This document shows positions 45,012 through 57,300 of a stretch of 64,000 bases of DNA, in pieces. The DNA is from Diadema setosum (taxonomy: Eukaryota; Echinodermata; Echinoidea; Diadematoida; Diadematidae). Within the stretch, counting starts at the first letter, position 1. Each line of letters begins with the position of its first letter. The DNA lies in assembly GCF_964275005.1 (NCBI RefSeq), contig NC_092692.1, positions 18,563,506 through 18,627,505 of the forward strand, in the 5' to 3' direction. The translations under genes and the position numbers were made by a program. The notes beneath the pieces were generated by a model, which searched no databases, was not told where the DNA came from, and saw nothing but the letters and a program-made list of their open reading frames with translations.

Positions 45012-48000
45012 TCAGTCCCTTTCTCCTATTACTGCATCATTTTGATTTGATGGTTCTGATCTTGGCTCGGAGGAGGCATCTGCCTCGGGGGTTAATATGG
45101 GGATGGAGTCCACAGGTGGCTTACTACTGTCTGTTGGACATGTCTCATCTGATGGATGTGACTGAGCAGAAGTTACTGCTTCAGGGAGTGCCACGGGCGG
45201 AGTACTTGACACCAGTAACGGTTCTACTGGAGGTCCAATGGGAGACACGCCCTTCTCCTCCGGTTCCTTTGCTCGTAACCTCTTGCTCATCTCTTCATCC
45301 GCACCGCTCTTCCCTTCCTCCTCTTCTTCCAGTACATTCTCATCCTCCCTCTTCCTCTTCCCGTTCGCTGCCGACTCCTCCGTTCCCTTGGCGATGAGGT
45401 AGAGGTTGAACTTCTTGAATCGCTGGTAGTCTCGCAGCACAGAGAGGCAGCAGACCTTGCCGACGACGTCAACCATGATGGTGAGGTCCGGGTTGTCAAA
45501 GTTGACTTTGTGCTGGTGCAGACTTCCCTCCATCGCCATGGACGCCAGCACACGGATGACATTATTCCTCGACAGCTATTGAGGTTAGATTATGCAGAAA
45601 AATTAACCTCAGCAGACGAGTATTTGACTCTTCATGAATGAAACTAATAATGACATCAGCAAGACACACAAATCATTTGCCTATTCTACACTGGGATGTC
45701 TGATGCCATTCATTTGGAGACCTTAAAGGGATGGTAGAATATTGATTGAGGTGAGGATTCAGCTTCTACTTTTTGCGAGATACTGAGAAACTACTCTATG
45801 AAATGTTAAAGAGCATACACATCTTAATAGAATTTGAAGTTTATTTGATGAAAATCAGTTTTGAAATGGCTGAGATATTGAAAGAACAGAGAAAAAAAGT
45901 GATCTGAATAAAAGGTAGGTCCCACAGGATTGCTTTGTTTTAGAAATCTCAGCCATTTCAAAACCAATTTTCATCAAATAAACTTTGAATTCCTCTAAGA
46001 ATGATATGCTTTTCATATTTCACAACAGGTTCTCATTTTCTCAGAAATAAAGTTGGAAACTTAAACCCCCATCTCGACCAAAACTATTCTGTTCCTTTAA
46101 CCAATTTCTATAAATTCTTGTTCTGATGATAATTTCAATTCAAAATGTGGCCAGGAGGCATCTTCAGTCTGGAGGTAGCCTAATAAGTCTACATTAATAG
46201 GTCCATGCTACAATACGAAAACAATACACATTTATTTACACTTTTGTTCTGAGCTGCCTTTTTATGCATTGAGAATGAGCTGACTTTATTATAACACACA
46301 TTTCCCATAGACATCTGCCCAAGTATACTCGGGACTAGTCTTCAACAGGTTAAGATATTTTGATTTCACATTAGAAAGGTCACGTTCCACAGTAAGATAA
46401 ATAAGGAGTTTTTGTTACACAACGGGAAGACCGAGAATACGCGGAAGCAATCAGCTGTGACAGTCTCCGTACTCGGATTCCCGTCCCCATATCTAAGCAG
46501 TTTCGCATTCCTGTACAGGACAGAGGCGTGGGGACAAGATCGCTGATTGGTTGGCTGGCTGGCTGGCTCACTCCTGCCCAGCATTGGGACCGAATGCTAT
46601 TTTGGCTGAATACCGTACTCGTTTTCCCCAGGACGGGACGTTTCTCGGATTTGATCATGCGCAGAAGCAAATTTTGCACATGGCATGCTCAAATCCCGGC
46701 TGAGTCGAGCTTGCGAAAACTCCCTAGTAATTTAGAAGTGACAACTTATCCATGGGGAAATAAGTTTCAACTCACACTATTGTTGTTCCTCGACTTGACC
46801 ATCACACAGAAGGTGGAGTCCTTTGCATCAGGGCCGTGAAAGAAGGGATAGAGCATGTCTTTTGCCGTCGCCTCGATCTTCTCCTCAAACGGCCTGCAGG
46901 TGTGGGAGACAGGAAGCATACGCTGGATCTGCCGCGCCTTGTGGGTCTTGCTCTTCTCTAGATCCGCCAGCAGACTGTACACCACTTCATGTGGATCTAT
47001 GCCCTGTTCGTGTGCCAGAATATACCAGTCACTTGTAAAAGCAAATTTTGTCCTCACTGATTCTATGCCTACTGTCTGTGCAAGGGAATAACTAGGCCCT
47101 ATGTTGTTGATTTTATTTGTGACCCGCTACAACAAAAGGATCCTAAAGTCGCTGATGGGTGAGCCGAGAAAATCAAGTTTGAAGTCAGAACACCAAAATC
47201 TGTCAAAATGTTCGGATTTCTGTTTTTACATAATTTTGTAGTCTAATGTATCTTCTATCATCTGCCAAAATTTTGAAGCTAAATGATCAAAGGAAAGGCC
47301 AGAAAATAGCATTTTTTCCGGGCCATGCTTGGCTCGCCCGTCAGCAACTTTAGGATCCTTTTGTTGTAGCGGGTCACATATTTTTGACTCACAAAAATAC
47401 TTAAAATAGATCTTCAGTGCCATACAACTTCAAAAAAAGATTGTGAAATCCATTTTGTTTGAATGCAGTGGCAGAGAGCAGTTCTTGCTACTTATTTTAA
47501 TAGCAAGATAGCAGTTCTAAAGTTCAGTGTAATCAATAAAAGAGTATCACACAGCCTTTTCAAGTGATCATGTTGTGGTTACTAATTCCCCCTTCTTACT
47601 TTGCAATTACTGCCTTGTCACCTGGTAATATATTAGATGTTATTTTTCCACTAATAAGTTATATCATCAAAGTAGAATATCTTGGGCTTCAAGACATACT
47701 TCTGCCTTATGAGCAGACTTGAAGTAGACAATTTGTGTGAATATCTTGCAAATCATACAATGTTTACTGACCTTTGTCTGAATGAAAATCACATTCTTGG
47801 CTCCTGTTCGAATAGACTTGAAACGTCTGTCCTTCTTGCCATACTGCTGGTTGAGTTCACTCACTTCTTTCCTCAAGGACTCTGCTATGTCTTCATCACT
47901 GTCCTCTTCTACATGAACAAAAAAGGGAAAAATCAACTTGCTTTAAAATTTCCCGCAAATTTCATCACCTATAGTGCCACAGCATGCTTTAAGATGATTT

Positions 48001-49371
48001 GTGTTGTTGTTTTGTTCTGACAGCGTACAGTGACTTAATGATATTATGCTGCTTAGTGTTCTCAATGTTCTACATTTCTCAATCTTGTCAGTAGATAATA
48101 TTGTGAAATCATTGTGAAATCAAGAGATGTTAGCCCATGAAAAATACATAATAATGAAAACATGCATGCTGATAAAGTATCTTGTCAAGATGAACCTACA
48201 ATCAAATTTGTAATGAAACTGGTAGTACACTGATGTCGTAAATTACAGCCTAATTGATCAGTATGCAATGCATGCTGATCCCACTGACTGGCACTGCCTA
48301 AACTTATCCCATGATAGGTGTGTCATGAAAACAGAGGATATTTTATGCAAAACTATGATTCAGTGCGCATTCCTTTGACATGCATGGTCAAGGGTTGAAT
48401 CTATGCTCATCAAAACTTGTGGCATGTTCAGTATAAGTCTGTGCACATTCATTTGAAGAGTCGCAAGGTAGGTAAATCTAAAATGAAATTGATTTACCAC
48501 AACTCTGGTCAGCCTCTGCATCTTCAGTTGCCTTTTCAGGTCCATACAGCCGGTCTGCATATTCATTTAGAAGATTGTATGACTCTTTGACACATTTGGC
48601 CTCAAATCCAGAGCAAGTGATGAGAACTCCCTGAAGAAAGATTGGAATAAATCAAAACACAGAATAAAATAATGAACAAATTATCTACTTATAACTATAG
48701 GTATGATCAACTATTGTATGCTGGCAAAGTAAACACATACATGAATATGCAGATACACAGCTCAAAATCAAATACTAAGTGTACATGCATGATGATGTTT
48801 TGCACAAATGCCAATTATCACAGACATTGTTGCAACCGATTGTGATAGATGAAAAAAAAATCAAGTATAAAAATTCTCATATCAACGATTCTGATTAAGG
48901 AAAAAGGGGTCAATAAGCTGAATTTGATTACTTTGACTTGATAATAACTTGGACTTGCCAAAAACTAAGGGCAGAAGACATACCATTATTTATTTTATAC
49001 TGTTCAACCACTTTCTTATTTGTCCAATCAAATATCCAATCTCAGAAAAAAAAAAAACTCTACTAATTTCATCTCAATCCTGAACTTAAACTTCTGAATA
49101 TTCTATCATCAAATGTGTGCACCATCAACACTTTCATCATAACTATTTGCATAACTACTCCTACCGTCCTCATGTTACAATAGAACTCTGTGAGACTGAG
49201 ATCAAAATCCTGTCACTTGTGAACTCATAGTATGTGTCAGAGAATGTGTGGATTTTAATGGCTTACCGTCATACCGACTTGAAGCAGGTTATCTTTCTTG
49301 GAGATATTTTTACCACACTTTCGGTAGTAGGACTTATTTTTCTTCTTCCCCCATGATTTGCCTTTGTCCAT
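45012..49371 (-). CDS. THUMPD1: THUMP domain-containing protein 1, five exons
   Basis: Minus-strand exons 49371-49267, 48630-48498, 47908-47772, 47003-46776 and 45575-45012 join in frame to about 388 residues; human THUMPD1 has 353. It is the adaptor (yeast Tan1) that presents tRNA-Ser/Leu to the NAT10/Kre33 acetyltransferase for N4-acetylcytidine at position 12. The sequence shows a basic N-terminus (MDKGKSWGKKKNKSYYRKCG); the family signature GVLITCSGFEAKCVKESYNL with YGPEK; an acidic linker (EEDSDED); and the THUMP region, including KSIRTGAKNVIFIQTK, RQIQRMLPVSHTCRPF, VMVKSRNNN, then VNFDNPDLTIMVDVVGKVCC and LSVLRDYQRFKKFNLYLIAK. The C-terminal ~125 residues are acidic and P/S-rich, longer than in human and presumably disordered. 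Introns 3 and 4 hold three MITEs. All junctions are GT-AG. Confidence 0.96.
45723..46100. mobile_element. palindromic TTAA MITE, copy C, in THUMPD1 intron 4
   Basis: TTAAAGGGATGGTAGAATAT at the left and CTATTCTGTTCCTTTAA at the right, TTAA at both edges. The central arms AATGGCTGAGAT and ATCTCAGCCATT are perfectly complementary. Same family as copies A, B and D. Confidence 0.85.
46260..46353. mobile_element. 94-bp TTAA MITE, copy 2, in THUMPD1 intron 4
   Basis: Diverged relative of 35171-35264. It keeps GCCCAAGTATACTCGGGACT and the right end TTCAACAGGTTAA, but the left TTAA is changed, so it is the older copy. Confidence 0.7.
47118..47378. mobile_element. MITE with ~45-bp terminal inverted repeats, THUMPD1 intron 3
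   Basis: 261 bp starting TGTGACCCGCTACAACAAAA and ending with its complement TTTTGTTGTAGCGGGTCACA. The arms continue inward to GGGTGAGCC/GGCTCGCCC. No coding content. The superfamily is uncertain because no target duplication is clear. Confidence 0.85.
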
Positions 49372-50346
49372 TGTATGTACCTGCTGGGCTGTGAACTGGT
49401 GTTGTTGGCAAATACTGAGTGTTTAATCTGAACCTGCACAGGAGGAAAATGAAATATTGAAAGTGATAGAAATGGGGGAGAACAATGTTCGTAATGCAGC
49501 ACAGCAGTACATGCAAGACATAACAGACTAAACCTAGTTCCCCTAATTTAATAGTGACTAACAAAGTGTAATTACAGTTATAATATTCTGCATTTAAAGG
49601 AGAACAAAACAAAACAACAACTACAACAAAAACATGTCACAGGGCAATCTAGCAGGAGTTAAATAAGTAGAGTATAAAGTCATTCAGCCATTTTGAAAAT
49701 TATATGATCTCGGGACTTTTTAAATTCTAGTTAAGTCGAGATGTTGATCGTATAATATTTCCCCTTTACTGTGATACAAGTTATCATCTACCTTAGTAAC
49801 ATATCATTCTAATTAATAATTCATTACAGGACAAGGTCTATAGACTATAGACCTAGTCTACATCTAATGTTAACTTAGATGCCAAGTTCAAAAACTTTTT
49901 ATGAGTGAGATTTTCATGACTCAGCATCTCGGCGCGCACGCATGTCCATTAGTGAGGGAGCGAAGCGACTGAGCGAGGAGAGGGTGTGGGAGGGGGGTGT
50001 CCACCCTCCCACGATAGGGAGTTTTTTCAATTTGTAGCTCTTGATGGTGCAAGCTGGTGCATACTTAAGTGACTATTTTTTTATATATTTTGAAAGGCAA
50101 AAGGGAAATATGCCTTCAATTGCAACTCTCACTTTAAGCTATATTCCCAATGCATGAGAAAAATGGGTGCCATGCGTGAGATCGTGAGACAGACCCTAAA
50201 TGCTCGAGTCTCACTCACAATGCTTGAGACTTGGTAGCTCTGTGTTAACAGACCCTGGCTGGGTGGTGTTTCAAAAGGAAGACAACGGTAAGACAATCTC
50301 AACGTTAAAATCTAAGATCGACTTAAAATTATGGTTTGTTTGCCTT

Positions 50347-50402
50347 TGGTGGTGGTTGTTGTTGTTGTTGTTGTTGCTGCTGCTGTTGTTGTTGTTGTTG
50401 TT
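50347..50402. repeat. TTG trinucleotide microsatellite
   Basis: (TTG)n with two CTG variants, giving spurious poly-Leu and poly-Cys frames. Confidence 0.95.
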
Positions 50403-51143
50403 GCACCCACTCAAACAAAGTTATTAAAATTGCCTTTAGATTGTTATTACAGATAAAGAATAAAAAAAAAAATCCTTTGTCACTCGATCTTCATGATCTT
50501 GCATACACATGTATTTACATGGATGCAGGAAAAAAGTCTCCAAAATTTTCATTCTAATTAGGAAATTAGACCAAGGAGGTTTCATAGCTGGAGTTCAAAC
50601 TGGCTATAATTACTCAAACAGTTGTCAATTTTGTACTGATGTCCAAAGATATTCACAGGTGCATTTGTGCCTTTGATGATCGATGTTCGACGCCGCCGTC
50701 TTGCTGAGCAATCTAAAGATTCATTTTGAAGGCTAACATAATGTTGGCCATATCATATTTTACTTATTTAGTTATTAAATAAAATGAAATTTCACTTAAA
50801 AAGCATGTAAAACAAAAGTCAATCCCATCCAGAAATTTGTGCAAAAGTGTAAATCAGAGCTGTATCATGTGAAAATGTTTAAAACTGCACCATCCTGGAA
50901 AGCCTGTTTTATCACTTTTCCACTTAAATTTCCACAAACAAAACTAATATGGAATAATCTTCAAGTACAATTCTTTATTGATAGATATAATATATATGCC
51001 CAGTTGAGTAATTTTCATCTTTATTTCAGCATCTTTTTGCACTGTACCACCCACCTTTTATAGAAAGGGATAGCGAAAAGTAATTCATACCATCACAAAG
51101 ACATACAACCTTGTATATCTTCCTTAGAAAGTGGCTGGTGATT

Positions 51144-51290
51144 TAGACAGAAAGATCCGTCTGTACAGAGGAGTCTTTTATTTTTTTGACGTTATCGCTC
51201 TCCTCCGTATAGGAGGGGATCCGTGAAGCCAGACGCAGTCGCCGCGGAGCATATCTCCGACGACCAGATACAGACCAATCTTTCGGTCAA
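51144..51290. mobile_element. MULE-like MITE, copy 2 (compact)
   Basis: 147 bp, left end AGACAGAAAGATCCGTCTGT and right end ACAGACCAATCTTTCGGTCA, which are imperfect inverted repeats. CTGGTGATTT lies directly before and directly after it, a 10-bp duplication typical of Mutator-like elements. Orientation is opposite to the copy at 29552. Confidence 0.75.
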
Positions 51291-51368
51291 CTGGTGATTT
51301 AATATGCAATGAGACACGAGTCAATTGTCTTCCTTTCTGCATGGCAGCTTAGAATAATCCTGTTTGGC

Positions 51369-51501
51369 ATTTGACCGACAAGTATGTCCAAGGCAAAAAA
51401 CTTCTCATTTAAATAATAATGACATTTGCTGGGTCAGTTGTTCAGCAAATGTCATTATTATAAATGAGAAGTTTTTCGCCTTAGACATACTTGTCGGTCA
51501 A
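51369..51501. mobile_element. foldback hairpin element
   Basis: TTGACCGACAAGTATGTCCA on the left is mirrored by a near-perfect complement ending at TACTTGTCGGTCAA on the right. The ~58-bp arms meet around a short loop near 51430 (CAGCAAATGTCATTATT complements AATAATGACATTTGCTG). It would fold into one long hairpin. No coding content. Confidence 0.85.
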
Positions 51502-52682
51502 GTTTGGCACATGCTTCAAATATTTTTGAGCGGTGGCATCGAACATCTAGCATCGAAAATAAGGCGGTTGTGTCTCCATTCCACATACATTGTCCCAACT
51601 TAACTCCTAGAATAACCGCAGCAGCGACCCCATACGGACAAATACGTACCTGTACTGTGTTACAGCGCCCCGCGACGGGGTTACTCCTAGAAGTAGAACA
51701 GCATAAGGCACACACACACACACACACAGCACAGTGACTTCAGTCCTTTTTTACTTTTTTGAGAATTGTGAACATGGTGAAACACTCATTCACTCTACTT
51801 AAATTCCTACGCATATACGCGCATGACCGATACCGTAGTCTGTACAGTACAGAAAAATTATATTACTATAATCGAATAGTCTACTGAGTACTGCTGTTCA
51901 TTTCACGGCAAAATGAACATTTAATTTATTTTTACCCTCCTACGTACTAGACTCTAGTCTCTGGCACAGATTTTTACGTTTTCGTTCGTCTTGGATATCT
52001 GTGGTCAAGAAAGTTGACAGACCTACAGGCCCATCTACAGCACAACGTGCACTACGAGTTTTCATCCACTGACGTTTAATCTACTGCATGCATGCATGCG
52101 TACTCAACTTGACTAGCGACTGTACAAAAAGACTTGCCTGAGCGTCGATCCGAGCTACATACACCGTTTAGCACATGTGGGACTAGGTCAATGCTGCTGT
52201 GTTCATTGTTGAAGGAGCGTCAGGTAATTGATCAAAGTGTGAACCAATTATCGTGCATTTCCGTAGTCACAAGACACTTTATGAGATGTATATGGTCTGT
52301 TCAAATTACACGTCCTGTCAGTCTATATTTTATGACGCTTATTTGAGTTTTCGACCTTTATCATAGGTGTGTACTGTTGCGACTGGTGTACGTGGTACAG
52401 TTGAGAGGAATGAAAGGCAGAGAGTTTAGGTACGTGGTCCCATGTATAACTATTGGTGCTGTAAGTTTTACTGCAGAATTTTCAGTGTGCACGTGCACAT
52501 CACTGTTTTTTGTCACAGTGTTATTTTATCACAGTAAATCTCTGTCGAAATAAAAGGCAATTCTGCAATACATGGACTGCATGATCGTAACCCGCATGAT
52601 CACCTGTACCGGCATCACGGAACATGCGGCCCCAGTTTAATTAGTTTGGAAAGAGCTGCTTCGCCTTCTAGATTCTAGTTGG

Positions 52683-52811
52683 AAACAGAAAAATCACATC
52701 TGTCAGCAGGAGGAGTTTATCATTTTTTGACATGTGAAGCCAGATGTAGTCTCCGCACTAGAATCTACATATCGCCAATGACCAGATACAGACCGATCTT
52801 TTGGTCAACTT
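52683..52811. mobile_element. MULE-like MITE, copy 3 (diverged)
   Basis: It shares GTGAAGCCAGA, GACCAGATACAGACC and the end GGTCAACTT with copy 2, in the same orientation. The left end (AAACAGAAAAATCACATCTG) is strongly diverged. Confidence 0.6.
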
Positions 52812-53073
52812 CAGTTCAGGCCGGAACTGGATCTAGAAGTACGGTAGCTTATCCGGGAAATCTGCTCATAATATGCAAAGGGGGGGGGGGGGGGGGGGGA
52901 GGGTCTCTAAGTCTAACTGTGACCAAACCCAACCCGAATGCCGAATGCGATTCCCACAGTATATCTGTGTACAAAGAGCGCCCCGGTATTGGGGGGTCTC
53001 CTGCTCAACTATTTACAGCCTTGCCGCTGTACACAAGTGTGCTGGCGCACGGAGATGCCATGCGAATCATCTA

Positions 53074-54050
53074 CAGTTAAACTCGCCTAAGTCGACGTCG
53101 CATATGTCGAATAATCGCGTAAGTCAATGATTTTAAAAAGTCCCGATTTTTCCCCATTGACTTACGTGTATTAATTCACTCACAAGTCGAATTTTGTAAG
53201 TCGAATACTCGCCTAAGTCGATGAAATTCCAAGAACACTTTCACGGAAAAACCATTGAATTCACTGTGCCTAAGTTGAATAAGATTTTATCGTGTAATAA
53301 ATCACTGTCATTTATTATTCATTATTTATTACTCATTATTATTTTGTTTGTCAGATGAGTTTGAGGTGACAAAAAAAAAAATGATCTAAAGTATCAAAAT
53401 TCAAAGCGATCACACCGCATGCGATTGTTGAACTCTCTTCGTGTTTGGAGGTCCGCTGGTACAGCCCTGTCAGCTGTCGCGCTACGACGTACGTACGTAC
53501 AGCGACTGGGCTGTGTATTGCATCAACTCGCAGTATAAGGCGTTCGTACAGTACACATGCGTTCATTTACATGTACACTATAGTATTGAGCTTTGCAGTG
53601 TAGCTTGGCATTTGCAGCGCTGTGCAGTGGAGTGGTACGTATGGATGAAGCTGCTGAGTTTTCAAGGCGAAAAGTAGGGGGATAGTTACGGGCACGGGTA
53701 AATCAGAATTGCACCTCTACACGCATTTCAAGCCACGGTATGGTAAACTGGAATCAATCACTGCTCAAATGTCGTTCATATTCACTTCCCCAAGGTTTAA
53801 CAAGGGTGTAAAGTAATCGGACCTGTGCCAATACTAATGCACTGTCCATACAAAGTTAGCCGGGGCTATGCCGGGCTGCGGCACCGCTCCAGCTCTCGGC
53901 TTCAGAGTAGACAATATACATGTACATCATACATAATACGTGTGGTGTAACTGTAAGTCGATTTTTTTCGACTTACGCACAAGTCGAAAATCGCCTAAGT
54001 CGATGTGTTTTGCTCAGTCCCGAGAAGATCGACTTATGCGAGTTTAACTG
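53074..54050. mobile_element. pogo/Tigger-like non-autonomous element
   Basis: Ends CAGTTAAACTCGCCTAAGTC and GACTTATGCGAGTTTAACTG are inverted repeats flanked by TA on both sides (53072-53073 and 54051-54052), the Tc1/mariner/pogo target. The motif TAAGTCGA recurs several times inside both ends. It is 977 bp without a transposase frame that I can find, so it would need a transposase from elsewhere. Confidence 0.8.
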
Positions 54051-54342
54051 TAGTTGGGCTAGCTCATATTATATATTATTAAGTCATAATGATTGACATT
54101 TAAGTTACTCTCCCCTCATGACAGTCGAGATGTAGCACTAGTAGACTTCCAAAGTTGGATTACCTTTTCTTTCTTTTTTGTTGTTTTTTTTTTTGATATG
54201 CACTGTACAATATTTCAAAGTTGAAAGGGTTTATACTCTGAATGCTAACATACCAGGTACCTGAGACATATTTCTGTTCAAATGTGTGTGTTTTCTTTTT
54301 TCACCAGACAATTGCAAGGTGGTAGGAGATTTCAATCTTTCA

Positions 54343-57300
54343 ATGTTCAGGCATCTAGCCGGTCAGGGTCTGAAGGCAGTGAGGCTGTGTTCACATCTGC
54401 AGAAGACTCTTCACCACTCCCAGCTGAAGCACACTCGTCCAACAAAGACACTGTGAGATTTCCATTGTCAGTGATGACATACAACTTATGTATTCCTGTC
54501 TGCCACATCTGTATGACAACATTTGAATATTCTTTCTCTCTTTCACTGTCTCACTAGATATATGTTATGTTTATATACCTCATTTGATGAAGCCTCCATT
54601 CTGATTGGTCAAATTCAGGTGCATAAATTCAGCAATTGCCTATACATGCCCTCATAGTACACAACTGCCTCTGTAGTACAAAATGGCCTTCATAGCTTAA
54701 AGGGATGGTACAGTATTGGTGGAGATGAGAATTGGGCTTTTAACTTTTTGCGCGATACCAAGAAAACACTTATAATAGTGTACAGAGCATACCATTTTAA
54801 GAGGAATTCAAAGTTTATTTGATAAAAATCGGGTTTGGAATGACTGAAACATCCAAAAACAAAGTAAAACAAAGCGATCGTGATAAAGTGTGGGTCCCAC
54901 ACTTTATCAGGATCGCTCGTATTTGGATATCTCAGCCATTTCAAAACCAATTTTCATCAAATAAACGTTGAATTCCTCATAGAATTACATGCTCTTTCAT
55001 ATTTTATAAGAGGTTTCTCATTATCTCACCAAAAATGTTAGAAACCTGAAATTAGGTCTCAACCAAAACTATACGATCCCTTTAAAACTGCCCTCTATTT
55101 GTTATTTAGGGGTATGTATGCGGACATGTATACTGCAAATGCTTGGCTTCCATAGCACGCTATGTGTCCTGTGCTACACTAGCAAACGTCTGAGTCAGTG
55201 CCTGATGTGTGAATTGGCTAGTGAGATTGCTGTTGACCAAGTAAAATTTATTTTTGTTATACATACTGTATATATTTGCTATTGGGTATATAAAACAGAT
55301 ATAGATTGCTTTTATTTAGGGCATCATGATATTAACTATTATTGCCCCCCCCCCCTTCCCGATCTCGACTCCATGCTGTTACCCACAAGAACAAGCAATA
55401 TAGTATTAATAATGCCCCTCCTTAATCTATTCCCTCCTCCCTCTCTCCCAGTCTGTGGCACACCAGGATGGCATCAGGCGGCAGTGATGGCAACATACAG
55501 TCATTCAGTAACCGACTGGCCCAGGAGAAGTCTCCCTACCTGCTACAGCATGCCAGCAATCCTGTTGATTGGTAAAGACTGCTGTCTCCTCCATTACTTT
55601 CAATACTTTTCATTGTATTTATGAAGATTATTGCCATATATTATTCTCACAAAGAGCAATAGATACAAATATACTGAGATGTCTTGTCCTGTATGGTTCT
55701 GTATTAAGGCCATTAAGCCAATCAATCCAGCACAAAATAAACAAATCAAAAGTAAAGCGTTTATTTAGGATATACTAATGAAAATGACAGGGAAAGGTTT
55801 CTGTATGCCGTACTATTGGCGATGCTTCAATTTTATTCACATGCTGATGCCAGGGCTGCACACTGGCGCCGGTCCGACGGTCAAAGACCGGTAAAAGTCA
55901 CTGTCGGACCGGTAACTTTTCAGGAAATCCAAAAGTTACCGGTCCGACATGACCAGTAAAAAAAAAAAAAAGCATTGGTGGGGTCAGTAGAAAGAAAAAG
56001 AGCAGCCCCGATCAGGGAGAAACAGAATGCAAGATATCGCACTGTTCAACAAGTTTAACGCAAGTTTTCGTTTATGTCTACCGGTGCACTTTGTACAGTA
56101 AACATACATTAGTTTTGAGCACTAGCAATCGACCAGTTATTCGCCCTCGCTTGCGCATTTGGCACTGCTCACGCACTGCCATGCAATGCAATACATGCAG
56201 AGCATGTACAGTGTAACTGCTTGCTTGCGATCGGCGGTCATGCCAGACAAGAAGCATTGATAGAAGCGCACGCATTTCTGGGTCATTTTACTCATGATTT
56301 TTTAACGCAAGATCGATCCGATCGCGGCTTCGCAGCAGCGTGGCAATTATGTTAGAACTAATTTACTTGTGTCGATTTTTAGAAAAAGTAAAAACACATT
56401 CGATATTCAGCAATATAGTAAATGGATCTGATTGCGTTCATTTTCATTTTACACAGTCATTTCACAAATGAATATTTTCATTCGCTCAGAATGGTCTCAT
56501 AATGAAGATAGGCGCAAAAAGGATCACAAAATCGGCTCTTCCGTGTACTTTTTAAGAACGCATGCACAAAATGTGAAGAGATAATACTAGGGAGGAAAAA
56601 AAATCGTGAAATCATGGCAATCCCGCTTACATATTTGAGGTAGAAATCGTCCCAAAAAGGATCGTGAATTCGACCGGCCGCGTCGTATCTTTCAAAAGCT
56701 TATGTACGAAATGCGAAGAGATTATAGAGGAGAAAAAAAAATAAAGGACACATTTTGGTGAGTGCATCATAAAAGATTGCAGCCGAATAACAATTCATGA
56801 AATCAACGCAATCCCGTTGAAATTTGAGGAAATAATAGGCGCAAAAAGGATCTTGAATTCAGTCCTGCATGCCGTGTTGGTTAGACGATCAAAAACGCAT
56901 GCACAAATGCGACGAGATTATCGGGAGAAAAATAAAAAACACATTTTACCCTTCTGGTGCGTGCATCATAACAAATTACATCTGAAGTAATTCATGAAAT
57001 CGCCACAATCCCGCTGATATTTGAGGTAGAAATAGGCGGCGCAAAAAGGATCGTGAATTCGGCCGTGTCGTATACCTTTTAAGAACGCATGTACGAAATG
57101 GGAAAAGATTAGCGGGAGAAAAATAAAGGACACATTTTCACCCCTTTTGGCGCTTGCATCATATAGATTTCAGCCGAAAAGTAATTCATGAAAATTTCGC
57201 AATCCCGTTGGAATTTGAGTAAACAATAATAGGCGCAAAAAGAATATCGGATTCGGCCCTGCATGCAATGTATAATTTTGAAAACGCATGCACAAATGCG

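Larger units (their letters stand above)
49372..54342. other. spacer between divergent THUMPD1 and SPATA20
   Basis: Presumably includes both promoters and noncoding 5' exons, none of which I can define. Dispersed contents: a GC-rich repeat with GAGCGAAGCGACTGAGCGAG near 49960; TTG repeats at 50347-50402; CA repeats near 51711-51728; poly-G at 52879-52900; and the mobile elements listed separately. No protein-coding gene is supported before 54343. Confidence 0.5.

Noticed and set aside
45287-45562. 91-codon frame in THUMPD1 exon 5, alternative register
   Set aside because: A shadow of the real THUMPD1 frame.
54282-54557. 91-codon frame covering SPATA20 exon 1
   Set aside because: This frame cannot join exon 2 in register; the alternative frame starting at 54343 does, and gives a plausible leader.
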